Of a stretch of DNA of 64,000 bases, positions 1 through 12,025 are shown one piece after another; position 1 is the stretch's first letter; the number at the start of each line of letters is the position of its first letter. The position numbers were made by a program, and so were the translations under genes. Source of the DNA: Rhizoctonia solani (taxonomy: Eukaryota; Basidiomycota; Agaricomycetes; Cantharellales; Ceratobasidiaceae); NCBI RefSeq assembly GCF_016906535.1, contig NC_057383.1, positions 868,001 through 932,000 of the forward strand, given 5' to 3'. The notes below the pieces were generated by a model that searched no databases, was not told where the DNA came from, and was given only the letters and a program-made list of their open reading frames with translations.

Positions 1-256
1 GGCTGATATAAAGAGACGGGCAGACGCACCTGGACTTTGACTTGCTTGAGCTCGGCTATTTCCCTCCTTAGGGCGGCATTTCGCTGCTGCGGGAGTTGTA
101 TGCATCCTTCCACATTTCGCCACTGCGCTCGGCCTCAGAGATCAATTCTGGAGCAGTCATGAGCTATGCATTCGTCGAGGGTTCAAGGCCAGTCGTACCT
201 TTCTGATCCATCGCCAGCTTATCGAAGCGGCTCATTATATCGGACAAGCCAGACAT
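1..256 (-). CDS. 5' end of an unknown gene running off the left edge (coiled-coil protein)
   Basis: Unrecognised protein, partial. On the minus strand an ATG at 256-254 opens MSGLSDIMSRFDKLAMDQK, followed by a 51-nt GT-AG intron (198-148) with a CTCATGAC-like branch region, and a second exon 147-30 that ends at a GTGCGT donor. Exon 2 encodes an acidic helical stretch (ELISEAERSGEMWKDAYN) and then, in another frame, a Gln/Leu/Arg-rich heptad-like stretch ending in EIAELKQVKVQ. The change of frame near position 100-107 looks like one lost base, like many breaks in the next 13 kb. It is divergently transcribed from the Pmp3-domain gene, with about 580 bp between the two start codons. The function cannot be inferred. 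Confidence 0.5.
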
Positions 257-835
257 TTTGTCAATAAATAGTCGAGATGTGTGTGTTCAGAATGTGGCGA
301 GATTTGTTGGTATACTAGTACAGGTGCAGTGCCGATCAATGTGCCCAGGCGTAGCAGTCTCAGGATCCGTAGGCACCTCAATGCCGGTTTACTGCCACTC
401 GGTTTGTTCGGAAAGAAACAGAAAGAATAGCAGACCCAAGAAAACAATAGATAAAGAGAGAAATGGCTTTGGATGTGTTCAGAATATTCAACAACGACTA
501 AGACTCGTGGCGATCCAGCTTGACTTCCGCAGAGGCTTTGTAAGATCCTCGTTCAAGGGTCTCAGGGTTCTCACGTGGACTTTCTGGGGCATCTGTGGAA
601 TGACGTGAGCCCCCGCTTGCTCCATCACGCTCCACTGGGCTTGATATTACTCTAGATCTATTCTTATATCACCATTACGCAGACCTAGGACCAGCCATGC
701 CGTTTAGCGCTCTTGATTTACGCCGCGAAATCCTTATTTCAACGACAGCTGCCAACTCTTTGACAGATTTTCAGTCTGTAAATCTTCAGTTTCTGAGAAC
801 TTATCCAAGTCGCTGGATCACAGCCATCGAATAAC

Positions 836-3800
836 ATGGCGGGTGCAATTGACTTGATGCTATATGGTATTGCCGTGTGAGTCCCGCCCATGCAGAATCC
901 CAGCACCTGCCGCATATTCATCGCTTTCCTGCAGTTTTGTCTCACCTGTTGCGGTATATTCAAGGTGAGTTCCCGTCGGTTAATCCCTCCAACACAGGAT
1001 TTGTAAAGTGAATCCACTCCAGAAAGGCGTTGGAGTGCAATTTTGGGTCAATTGCTGTGCGTTTTGTCTTGGCTTTGACTGCGGAGTCATGCTTCTCATT
1101 TATTTTCGCTACAGGTCTCTACTGTTTGATGGGTGTACGTTCCCGCTCTCTGCTTCCACCGAACTGGTGATTGTACCACTCCCGTTCTCACCCGCAGGTT
1201 CCCGGTATAATCCACGCCTTTTATATCATACACACCACCAAGAATAAGAAGAACACCGAACAACAGTCTCAACCGTACCCTCAAACTGCCCAGCGACGCT
1301 CCGCCAGTCTTCCGTCATTGCCACACTCATCGCGTTACAGACCACAAGCGGATTTCGCACCATACGAAGACCACCCGCCGCCTATACCCCCCAAGACACA
1401 AGACGCAGCTCTGACTTACGACCCATCGCTGCACCCAAACTCTGCCAATCGTTCGATAGCCCGGGCCAAGTCTGTCCTACACACATACCAAATCCGGAAT
1501 CGACTCTGCACCCAGCACCACCTAGACAATCTCGTCGTCCGGTTCCATCCCCCAACCACCCGGCCAAGAAGCCCAAGTCCAAACACAGACCGGGGCCGAG
1601 GCCGAAGTAGAACCGCAGCCGCAGCCTGTCTCGGAAACACGCGCATCCTCTTCGACGTTACACCCAGACCCCAATCCCGCACTTCCGTACCCGGCCGAAT
1701 ATCATCCCAATAGCGCAGGAGAAAATATTTCTAGGGCCAAGGCCGTCTTGCATACGTACCAGATCCCAGAGACGACTTTTCCGCCTCGAATCGAAGAGGA
1801 GACACCAGCAGCAGCAACAACCGACGAGGCACCCAAACAGAGCAAACCAACCAGTTCGATAAAGGGATCGATGTGGCCCCTGCGTAGTAAGGGAAAAGGT
1901 CTTAGTCCATTGGATATGAACTCGCCCGCTGCTGTGCCCAAGCCCGACTCAACTGCTGGGCATAAGTCGAGATGGGTGACCTCGGGCCCTAGTTGGCTGA
2001 GACGCCGTCGTGGTCGCGAGGACTTGCAAAACGGTGGTGTAGGAGAAGATAACGAGAGTCCTAACACTATGACAATGGTCTGGGACGACAATTTTGAAAC
2101 TCTGCGCCCTCGGGAACGACATCCGAAACAAGCCAAGACGCATGCACGTACAGAGAGCGAACCGATTTCATTGTCGTTCCCTGCTCCTCCTGGGGCGATT
2201 CGCCCAGTTATTGATCGTACGGACAAGCAACACCGCCCTTCTTCGTTCCCATATGCGCAGAGACTCGGGGCTGGAAGCTGTAGCTGAAGATGGACCCATG
2301 CCTGAAAATACGGTATCGGAAGGCGAAGAGGCAGGAAATGGAACGAGCCCGTTCCAAGACGAATGGCGTGCGGAAACCGATACCGAGCTGAGCCGATCGA
2401 AAGGCAGGCTGATTTCGCGCTTCGGTCGACGTCCGCACCGATCCCAGCTGGACACCGTTATGGACACAACCCCTCCGCCGCCACCACCACCACCACCATC
2501 GAGCTCTGCTTCGGACCCAACTCAGACCAACTCCCCCAGTCTTCACGCCTACCTCGCCATATCGCACCGCCCTCTATCTTGGCATCCAGCATCGACGAAC
2601 CACGTACCGGTCGTTTCCGCACCGACGCACTTCATCCGACGCTGCGGGTGGCGCCCACTCGAATTCGAATCCACCATCAAGCGGATCGGGGAGAAATCAC
2701 CCGATTTCGCCATGGGCGAGTATGGACTGGGTCGATCCGGGATGCATATAGTGCGGCGACCCGGGCGCTTCATTCACAGGACAGGTCGACCTCTACGTCA
2801 TCGCCCGGGGTTTGACAAGTCCCATCAATGGTAATAAACGACTCAGCGTCGGCACCACGTTCAGCCAATCTCCTACGGCTGCTAGCGCTAGCACCCCGGT
2901 GATGCGCCGCGAATGGACGCAAGGAACGTTTGGCACGGGTATCACGAGCGAGACTTCAGAGAGAGCGAGACATGGGGTGCATCCCAGCGCAGCAAATCTG
3001 ACGGTACGGTCCCGCAACGCCAGGGATCCGAAGAGCGTTCGCCGGAAGAGGAGATTGAGGAATGGATCAAACGGGAGGACGAGCGGCGTGAAGCGTCGGC
3101 GACCAACTCACAAGCGCATACGCCGAACAACACCGAGTCATCGGGGCATGGGGTGACTCCAGACGCAGGATCGATATTTTCGGCAGAGTCGTCGGGATTT
3201 GCGGGCATTGGAGTGGGGACGGCTCATGAAAAGGTCGCAGTGGAATATGGAGCTTTGGGATCAACCTAACTGGGACGGATCGAACCCGAGTATAGGGCAT
3301 ACGACGGGCGGCCATAGCCATGCCTCGCCTCATCAGTACGGGTATCCTAATGCGAGAGTCGCTGGGGTGTATGAAGCCCCCTTCGATGACTCTGCTCGAA
3401 ATCCAGCCGCGGCGCGTTCGACGGCTTCCCACTCTTCGTATGCAACGGGTCAAGAGAGCTTTGCTACCACATCCGCTCCTATTTCGCCACCGGTTTCTCC
3501 AAGTAGGCCCGTTCGTCCGACTCGTGCGCCACCTGCGGTTCCTGGTACCGAAAGGAAACAAACCAAGCCTATTCCTTTGCGCATGGCTACATTTGGAGTT
3601 TCTGGCCCGAAGCGCAGGCCAGCCCATCGGCTTCGGCCGAGCGTTCGTCTCAACCGGGTGTACAAGCCCTTCTGGCCACTCCACCCGTTTCGCCCCCACG
3701 ACCTCCCCCTGGCCCATCTGGGTCGTCCAAACCACCTCCGGTACCTGCTCGTCCTGGCTCTGTAAATGCTCGCGCTCAGTCTCCTAAGCTGCCTCCCAAA

Positions 3801-3881
3801 CCCACCGTGTTGAGGACCATGTCGAGCGAGGATGATGATATGAGTGATATATATGCGCGTGCATTGAGAGATGAAATCTAG
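836..3881 (+). CDS. Pmp3 (UPF0057)-domain protein with long disordered C-terminal tail; reading frame broken
   Basis: The first exons splice cleanly into a Pmp3/UPF0057 proteolipid: 836-874, 935-964, 1023-1056, 1115-1134 and 1198 onward. They give MAGAIDLMLYGIA, then a hydrophobic stretch, KKGVGVQFWVN and VPGIIHAFYIIH, the family signature of two short membrane helices. Pmp3 proteins are normally about 55 residues and affect plasma-membrane potential and cation tolerance. Here the frame continues for several hundred Ser/Pro/Arg-rich residues with PPIPPK, a polyproline run near 2470-2500 and a final acidic block ending in SDIYARALRDEI. A unit with HPNSA...RAKxVLHTYQI occurs twice (about 1430-1490 and 1700-1765). 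The frame moves at roughly 1494, 1600, 2265, 2640-2760, 3260 and 3570-3640, mostly by apparent single-base losses. The Pmp3 exons are solid; the tail model is approximate. Confidence 0.7.
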
Positions 3882-4577
3882 GTGAGCGCTTTGGTTGCGT
3901 GCATTGAATATTGCACTTACGAAATGCCAGATTTATTTCTTTTACTAATATAGAGATCGCTACCCTTTCGTTCTGTGTGACTATTGTACGTTTGGTATAA
4001 AATTAGTATTCGCTGGCTCGACTTATATCCGAAATGATACATGACTCTCTTACACCTATCTTTTGTGCACCCTCTCGACCTGGTTCAAATTGGGAGGTTG
4101 GCTTGTACGACTATGCAGTAGCCAACGCATGATTGACCACACTTGGAAACTTTCGATGAGGCAATGGATACAGAGGCTAAAAGAGAGGCGGTGGTTGATA
4201 GTATACGGTAAACGTATGTCATTATCACATGCTGTTAATAGGCACTATAGTACTACTCGTAATGGAGCGTTGTAACAAATGGCTAAGTCATATATGCATA
4301 TATAGAAAGAGAATCTGTGCCAGAAAGAACTGAAGTGAGGTAAAACATCTAAAAATTAATATATTATAGGACAAGGCAAAGTCAATGGATAATCATTTCA
4401 CTCGAAATCACTCAATAATGGATAGGTGCAAATTGGGAACGATGACAGCCGTGGAGTCAGCGCTTGTTAGACATCTATGCCTCGAATTCAGCCAGATTTG
4501 TAGATCCCGGCCCCATTCGCCATCAACTGCAGAGTTGACCCATATATACCCATTGCACTGTCGTCAATCAAATATAC
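3882..4577. other. Intergenic, no gene seen
   Basis: AT-rich spacer between two plus-strand genes. The open frames in it are short, lack splice support and show no recognisable motif. It presumably holds the terminator of the Pmp3-domain gene and the promoter of NACHT-WD40 A. Confidence 0.5.
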
Positions 4578-7500
4578 ATGCCTTTGCCCGGAAGCATCAA
4601 GCGCTTCACCGACCGAATCGAACGACGGTTGCGACGCACGCTCGGTCAGAGTGACGGGGCTAGGGTTCAATCATCGGCATCGCTTCCACTTATCCAGGTC
4701 CCGCCACAGTCCTCGATCGCTCCTGAAGCTACAATACGGCAGCCTGCACACTCTTTCTCTGATGTTACCGTACTTCACCCTTCAGAGGCGGACACGGAGC
4801 TTCTGCTCGTTGGACATTTCTCGAAGATTTGAGGGGCGTCTTGTCCCCAGTGAGCGATGCATTCGGCCCCCTGAAGGTTATACTCAACGAACTGGTCGAT
4901 TGCGTATACATATATGAGGTATGCTGTAATGTTCTTCACGCAGTATGCTATTCTGATTTGTGTTCGAACACCAGGCGTCTGCCAGTAACCGGCAAGAATA
5001 CGAAGCGCTACGGTCGAATCTTACAACCACTCTCGAAGGGCTTAAAAGTCACTTTACTGGATCAGATGCTCCGAAAATGTCAAATGCTATTACTAGTTTA
5101 TGCGAGTAAGCCTCGCTGAGCTCACGTGTTGAATGATTGGACATCAACTCACGTCCTTCCCAGATCAATTCAAAAGGAACTGGAGACGATTCAAGCACTC
5201 CAGGCCGAAGGGACAATGAGACAGTACATACGATCAAATAGCGGGTCAGACAGGGTCTACGAGTGTTATACTCGAATCAACGGGTACCTGTCACAAATCT
5301 CGGTGAGAGATTCAGCTGATTGGTTGCGTAAAGTGATGGGCTGATTTGATGTGAAGTTGGACATGAGCCGATCTGTCCATCGTACAGTGGAGCAGCATTC
5401 GAAAGACCTAAAGGAGCAAGAAAGCAAAGCGAAGGATCACATGAAGAAGATCACGGAGCAGTCCAGAAAAACTGAAGAACTGGCGAAAGTAAGTTGGAGA
5501 AGCCCCTGACTGTGTCCAAGTGATATATTGTTCCTATAGCAAATTAAATCGGGCCATGCTCGTTCGTACCTGGATCGCCTCTCCCCATCTTTCTCAGCAA
5601 AGTACTGCTCTGCACAGGCAACCGAGCTCAAACGCGGCGAGTGCACGCCGGGCACAAGGGTTGATGTCCTTGCACAAATGCATCAATGGGCGTCTAGCCG
5701 GGCCAGATGATGGGGCGGTTTACTGGCTAAACGGCATGGCCGGGACTGGCAAGACCACATCGCATATAGCCTGTGCGCTGAGCTGGACAAGGAAAACCAG
5801 CTGGCTGCGAGCTTCTTCTGCTCTCGCCTACTGCCTGAATGTCGAGATGTAAACCGTATAATACCCTCGATTGCATACCAATTGGCGCAGCACTCGCATG
5901 TCTTCGGTGAAGCCCTAATCAAAGCGTTGGAGCGGGACCCAGATATACAGAAACAACTCCCATCTATGCAATTTGCCTCACTTATCTCCGAGCCATTGAC
6001 CCAAATTCGGGCGTCCCTCCCCGGCATCTTTGTCGTTGTTATTGATGCACTGGATGAATGCGAAAGTCAAGAGAGCACCAGAGTGGTTCTCAATACAATA
6101 CTTAAAGCTGGCGACAAACTGAAGCTGCCGATTCGGTTCTTTGTGTCAAGCCGACCGGAGCCGGAGATTCGCCAAGAGATGGAGCGAAGGATGGCTACCA
6201 CCGGATATTCTCAGCTTGTTTTACATCAACTCGACACAACACGGTTCAAACCGACATTGAGAAGTACGTCCGGAGTGCACTTGCGCCACTCCATCGGATA
6301 ACCAACGCTCAGATAGCAAAGCTTGTGGCCGATGCCGGGGTACTGTTCATCTATGCTTCCACAGCCGTGCGGTATATCAGCGACAGCGGATTCAGCCGTA
6401 ATCCGTACGATCGTCTAAGGAGCGTGTTGGAGGCATCTGGTTCAGGGGCAGCGAGAAGGGACAAAGCCATGAATGAGCTGTACGCGATCGTTCTCAAGTC
6501 CGCGTTCGAAGACGACGAAATAGACGAGCCCGAACGCGAGGATATACTGCAGGTACTACATACAGTTATTGCTGCCCAGGAGCCGCTGGCCGTTGCTTCG
6601 ATTGCTGCTCTGTTACAGATCGGAAGCGAAGATCGAGTGCGGGCAGCGATTCGCCCATTGTGGTCGGTGCTACATATCACAGGGTCAAACGAACTCGTGG
6701 CGACGTTGCATGCTTCGTTCCCGGATTATATGCTCTCCAAAGAGCGCTCAGGAGACTACTGCTGCGACCGCAAGCTCTACGATAGCGTCATGGCTCGCTT
6801 GTGCCTTGAGTGCATCGCTGCCACGAGGCCACGTTTCAACATATGTGGACTCGACTCATCTGCTGTGCTCGACAAAGACGTGCCAAACCTCCATCAGAAG
6901 ATACAGAACGCGGTGCCAGCTCACCTGCTCTATGCATGCCGCTACTTTGCTGCTCATCTCCAGGCTGCCACAGAACCCCATGAGCTATCGACGCTGGTGC
7001 AAGAGTTCATGTTGACCCAACTACTGCCATGGCTGGAAATCATGAACCTGACAGGAAACATACAGACGGCGGAGAAGGCGATGCGGAGAGTGGATAGCTG
7101 GGCCATGGTGAGTTCGCTCGCAGTACAGTATATCGCAGCAACTCACAGATAAACAAGGCCCATACAGATACACCTGAGCTGCAAGAGCTGGCGCACGACG
7201 CATGGTGCTTCACAACAAGCTTTGGATCGAACGTAGTGTGCGCCAGCACTCCTCACATGTGTCGATGTTGCCATTCTGGCCGTCGTCACGTCCTATCTCG
7301 CAGGCGTACAAGGGCTTATATCGCGGGCTGCCTGAAGTGGGTGGAACAGCAATGGACATGCGACAGTTTGCAGTGTTGGCTACGTGGTCGTTCTCCAGGC
7401 AGTCAGTGCGGTGTTGTCGCGTGACGGGAGTCGGTCGTCTTGGGATTGGAGTCGGAGGTGATAGTGGTAGACGCATATAGTGGCAGACCCATCGTCGAGC

Positions 7501-9470
7501 CACTCAAGGGACATATCAGTACAGTAACATCCGTGGACTTCTCGCCCGACGGCACTCGTATTGTCTCGGGCTCGGATGACGGGTCCATCCGGGTGTGGGA
7601 TGTCGAAACCGGACAGTTGGTGCTCGGTCCACTCCAAGGGCATTCCATTGCGATCACTCAGTGCAGTACTCACCTGATGAGACTTGCATTGCCTCTTGCT
7701 CATACGATCGAACAATCCGTATCTATGATGCCACAACGGGCGAGACGAGACTCGTGATCGAACCGCCAGAAGAGCACAGAAGTCCGATCTACTCAATTCG
7801 ATACTCGCCTGATGGCGCTCACATTGTCGCTGGCCTGCACGACGGGCAACTGTATGTATGGCAGGCGTCTACCGGTGCATTGGTACTTGGTCCTCTTCAA
7901 GCCCATACGCACGCAGGCCTCTCAGTTGACTACTCACCAGACGGCACTCATATCATATCTGGCTCTGACGACAAGACCATACGCATCTGGAATGCAGTCA
8001 ACGGACACGCGGTGCCAGGGCCGCTCATGGAGCAAAACACGGCTATACGATCAGTAAGGTACTCGCCAGACGGCAGGCATATCGTGTCCGGCTCGGATGA
8101 AGGTACCATATGTGTGTGGGACCCGCAGACTGGCACGGTTGTACTTGGCCCTCTCAAGGCGCATAACAGTTCGATCACGTCGATTTGCTACTCACCGGAT
8201 GGCACCAGGATTTTGTCCTGTGCCTACGAATCCACCGTGTACTCATGGGATACTCGTCGCCGCCAAAAGGCTCTCTCAGTGGCTGAAGGATGTGGAAGCA
8301 TGTTATCTGGCTTGCGTACTCGCCCGATAGCTCATGCATCGTATCTGCTTCCGGCAATCATATCCACATGTGGGATGCACGCACAGGCAGTCTCATCCGC
8401 GGGCCAATTGAAGTCCATACCAGCTCGGTGTTGTCGGTGGATTACTCGCCTGCAGGTGACCAGTTTGCCTCTGGCTCGTGGACAAGACCATATGCACGTG
8501 GGATGCTCAGACTGGACACATGCTGCTCGGCCCACTCACAGGTCACACCGACTCGATCAGGTCAGTTGCATACTCACCGGACGGCACATCGCTTGCTTCT
8601 GGGTCAGATGACAGCACAATACGGGTATGGAGCACTCGAACTGGCGAGCTGATGCTGGGGCCACTCGAACACCACACATCCTATGTTATGATGGTACGGT
8701 ACTCGCCCACAGGCACATACATTGCTTCCTGCTCATGACGACACGATATGTGTGTGGAGTGCGCAGACCGGAGATCTGATACTCGGACCGCTCATAGGAC
8801 ACACGGATATTGTTCGCTCGATCGACTTCTCACCCGATGGCACTCGCATCGTATCCTGCTCCAGAGATCGTACCATACGAATGTGGGACATACAGACAGG
8901 ACGGACAGTACTGGGGCCACTGGAAGACCGTTGCGGAGAATATGCACAGGTGCGATACTCGCCGAGGGGCGACTACATATGCAGCACTGAGGACAATGTG
9001 ATCTGGGTACTGAACGCCAACACCGGAGACATCCTCAGTGGCCCACATATGGGACATACAGACCACGTTTCGAGCATTGCTATCTCACGCGATGGCGCAC
9101 GTATTGTCTCTGGGTCGCGTGACAGAGCTATTCGGGTATGGGATGTGGATGCAAAGGTCAGTTGGAGTGATCGTGCATTGTCTGAGCTATATAGCTGACA
9201 TCCCATACTTCATCCCTATATTTATAGCCCAGCTCCAGCTCCAACTCCACCACTTCTGGTCGCGGTGCCTGGAAGCTCAACAATGATGGGTGGGCAGTTG
9301 ACGTGTCAGACTCGTCACGGCTGCTGGTTTGGGTTCCCCACGACTTGCGTGCAGCGCTTATGTTTCCTCAAACCCCTTTTTTGATATCCGAGAAGGGGTA
9401 TCTGACTCTAGATTTTGGAAAAGCATGTATAGGAGAGTCTTGGACTGAATGCTGTATGTCTAAGCTCTGA
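4578..9470 (+). CDS. NACHT-WD40 receptor A (fungal NLR-like); reading frame broken by about ten indels
   Basis: Paralogue of receptor B at 16064-20988 with the same exon plan. The ATG at 4578 starts a basic region, then a helical block ([17 protein letters not shown], donor after 4918), further helical exons and a Lys/Glu coiled coil (about 5364-5489). The NACHT core follows, with Walker [10 protein letters not shown], Walker [11 protein letters not shown] and [12 protein letters not shown] helical linker, 14 WD40 repeats and a conserved C-terminal exon (9228-9470, stop TGA) complete it. STAND ATPases of this kind oligomerise on ligand binding and trigger responses such as incompatibility or cell death in fungi; its ligand is unknown. 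Compared with B the frame is lost near 4810, 5695, 5757 (one A missing just after Walker A), 6236, 7257 (4 nt), 7410-7440, 7660, 8292, 8480 and 8737. It is either a pseudogene or under-polished sequence. Confidence 0.8.
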
Positions 9471-9724
9471 ACTCTGAACTCTGAACTGACACTGTCATGT
9501 AATAAAACCTTTAGTCTCGATCATGTAATTTTCTCTTCATACACCGTTCCTATTCTGTATAATTCTCCGAATCGATTGCTCTTATTTTTCACACTATTTG
9601 AATCTATGTCTGGACGCGCAGATAACCTGGAAAATCAAGAGAAATCATATGCATACATTGTATGATGACACCAGGGAAGAAGAAAACACAATACACACTG
9701 CCTTGTACCAATCATTATCGTCAC
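9471..9724. other. Spacer between convergent genes; short CTCTGAA repeats
   Basis: Contains the stop-proximal tandem CTCTGAA/ACTCTGAA copies around 9463-9487 just past the NACHT-WD40 A stop, then AT-rich sequence. No gene seen. Confidence 0.4.
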
Positions 9725-10252
9725 CTATATCACACTCAGGACACCCTTACCATCTACTGCCTGCAGCACCATGTCCACCAAATCCGTCTCGTTTTTTATT
9801 CGATCGCAGGGTGATAGCATTGACCGAATCTTTTCACGACTGTCGGCACTCTTGAAGCGGTAAGCATTTCTGTTGCGTCGCAGAGATGTTGATAGTAGTA
9901 GAAAAAAGCAAAGTCCGACACAGAATACATAGGCCTGGACATAGACAACGAACAATGCCCGAGCAAGAGTACAATCTCCGTTAGTATTCATAGTGAGGCA
10001 ATTCTGGCGAATAGCATGGCATAAACCTGATTTCTCAGCTCGTGTATACATTTATGACCAGCTGGGAGAGTACTTACCGACGTCCCGGGGCGCGCATTGT
10101 CCCGCTCGAAACAAGAACAGCGGCCAATCATTGAAAAGCAGAACCTTCCGAGTGTCCCAAATAATGACTTGAATATTGACACTTGTGATATCTTGCACAC
10201 TCTTGGGAAGCCAGGGGTCGATGAGGAGGAAAGCACGATGAGAGCCAGGCAA
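9725..10252 (-). CDS. Hypothetical membrane protein, 5' end unresolved
   Basis: Unrecognised. Two minus-strand open frames are joined in phase by a 51-nt GT-AG intron (10077-10027, donor GTAAGT). Upstream exon: LLIDPWLPKSVQDITSVNIQ and onward, ending in GQCAPRDVG. Downstream exon: GLCHAIRQNC, one strong hydrophobic helix (ALFVVYVQAYVFCVGLCFFL), a basic flank (SLRRNRNAYR) and a soluble tail to the stop at 9725. In-phase splicing plus a clear helix argue for a real gene, but I cannot place the start codon. Upstream exons may reach about 10400, where MVALAQNLTTTRSSS lies in an open frame. A competing plus-strand start at 9770 (MSTKSVSFFIRSQ, donor GTAAGC) is weaker. Confidence 0.35.
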
Positions 10253-10720
10253 TCATCATGCAACAACCGCTACCCTATAATTAGTTCCGCACCACCCCGC
10301 GCTGACGCTGTGTCTGACCTTGCATTGCTTGAAAGTAGACGGCAGAAGAGGATCGTGTGGTTGTGAGATTCTGAGCGAGGGCAACCATGGGTGATTTGAC
10401 CGTGAGGTGGATGATATCGAACTTGCTCGAACTGCCCGGGTGAAGTAATATCCACTGTTCGGGCTATTTCTATCCGAGTACGCGATGTAGGCGTCTAGTT
10501 AGCAATGTGGCCGGGGGACTAAAAAAATGCCGACACCAGAAAACGCACGGCCGATGGAGGGTGCCTAGCCCGGAAGGTCGTGGCGTGTTCTATCCAGACT
10601 TTGCTCTGGTGCTCTTGGTCATATGGGCTGATCGACAGAGCAAATGAGCAAGGTTATCGGTGAACATGAAGGGATATACACTAACCAGGTGCGCGGAACG
10701 ATCGGCCAGGGCTTGCTATG

Positions 10721-11340
10721 ACCCTGGGTGCAAGCGAGTCTGGGTGAATCGCCTCCCGTCGCAAACAGCCATGTTCCTTTTCTCTGTGCTGTCAGGCTCA
10801 AAGCAAGAGCACGCGTCTCGATATCAATCTCGCCAAGTGCTAATAAGCCAAGAGTGCTCAAGTAAACAAGGCATATGCTCACATGTTTTGGCAGGAGAAC
10901 GGCTGGAAAGCCGAGCCAGGCCTTGGCCAATAGATGTCGGACGAAGACTTGATCAGAGTTTGGTGCTTGCCGATTGGAGAATGGCTATAAGCAGCCATCA
11001 ACAGCGTCATATAAGATAGACAAGAGCCCTAGACCCTGGGTGCAAGCGAGTCCGGGTGAATCACCTCCCGTCGCAAACAGCCATGTTGCTTCTCTCTGCT
11101 GTCAGGCTCAAAGCAAGAGCACGCGTCTCATATCAATCTCACCAAGTGCCAATAAGCCAAGAGTGCTCAAAACAAGGCATATGCTCACATGTTTTGGCAG
11201 GAGAACGGCTGGAAAGCCGAGCCAGGCCTTGGCCAATAGATGTCGGACGAATGACTTGATCAGAGTTTGGTGCCTGCCGGTTGGAGAATGGCTTATAAGC
11301 AGCCATCAACAGCGTCATGTAAGATAGACAAGAGCCCTAG
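10721..11340. repeat. Direct tandem duplication, two units of about 310 bp
   Basis: Unit 1 (10721-11032) and unit 2 (11033-11340) both begin ACCCTGGGTGCAAGCGAGTC and both end in AGATAGACAAGAGCCCTAG. They differ by scattered substitutions and a few 1-4 nt indels, so the duplication is fairly recent. Each unit ends with a TATAAG-containing stretch (TATAAGCAGCCATCAACAGC), which could be a duplicated core promoter. No convincing ORF spans either unit. Confidence 0.85.
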
Positions 11341-12025
11341 TGCACATAACACGACAGCGCGCAAGACGACCGGCACGGTCTAGGTGAGTCCAGGAGATCT
11401 ACAATATAATCACACATCTCGGGCTCTCGTAACGTTCTCGATCAAGCACAGCCACCTCCGGACCATGCTAAACTACTTCATATCTGCCTCGACCTTGTTT
11501 CTAGCCAACAGACCACTCACTGGAGCCAAGTCAAGTATCTCTCGTACCTTGCTGCGGGAAATTCCCCCACCTAAAGACCTTGTGTCGGCCTGCAAATTGC
11601 GCTTCAAGTTGGTAACTTGTTGGCTTTCGTATCCGTTCGGTGGTGTCCCAATGTAAACGATGCGGTCCTGCAAAGCTCCACCGATGTGACTTGTGTACAA
11701 TATTATCACTACCGAATAATGATAACGCTCAGCACCCTACAACGAAACACCACTATAACCTTCATCGAGAGAAAAGCCCGACTAGCTTTATGTACCACGG
11801 CAAGATCATACGGCCGCAGGGAAATGACTCGGGGTAAGGAAATTCACATGCAGTGACGGTACTTTGGAGACGTCAACTTCTGGACTCATCCTAGCATCTT
11901 CAACCACTCAGTCTATGTAATTTTGCATTCAAAACACCCCATACAGTCATTCGGGTCCAGCACACATTCGCGAGACCAGACTTCTCATATTCTACTACTT
12001 CAAAGCTAAGTACATATTCGATGCC
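11341..12025. other. Intergenic, no gene supported
   Basis: Short open frames on both strands (for example plus strand 11465-11656 and minus strand 11473-11709) have no family motif and no splice support. Includes the 3' flank of NmrA1. Confidence 0.4.

Noticed and set aside
258..608. Plus-strand ORF of 116 codons between the first two genes
   Set aside because: Overlaps the divergent promoter, no motif, ordinary composition; no splice or family support.
5520..8738. NACHT-WD40 A treated as several separate small genes
   Set aside because: The fragments follow the order and exon plan of intact receptor B exactly, so they are one gene with frame breaks.
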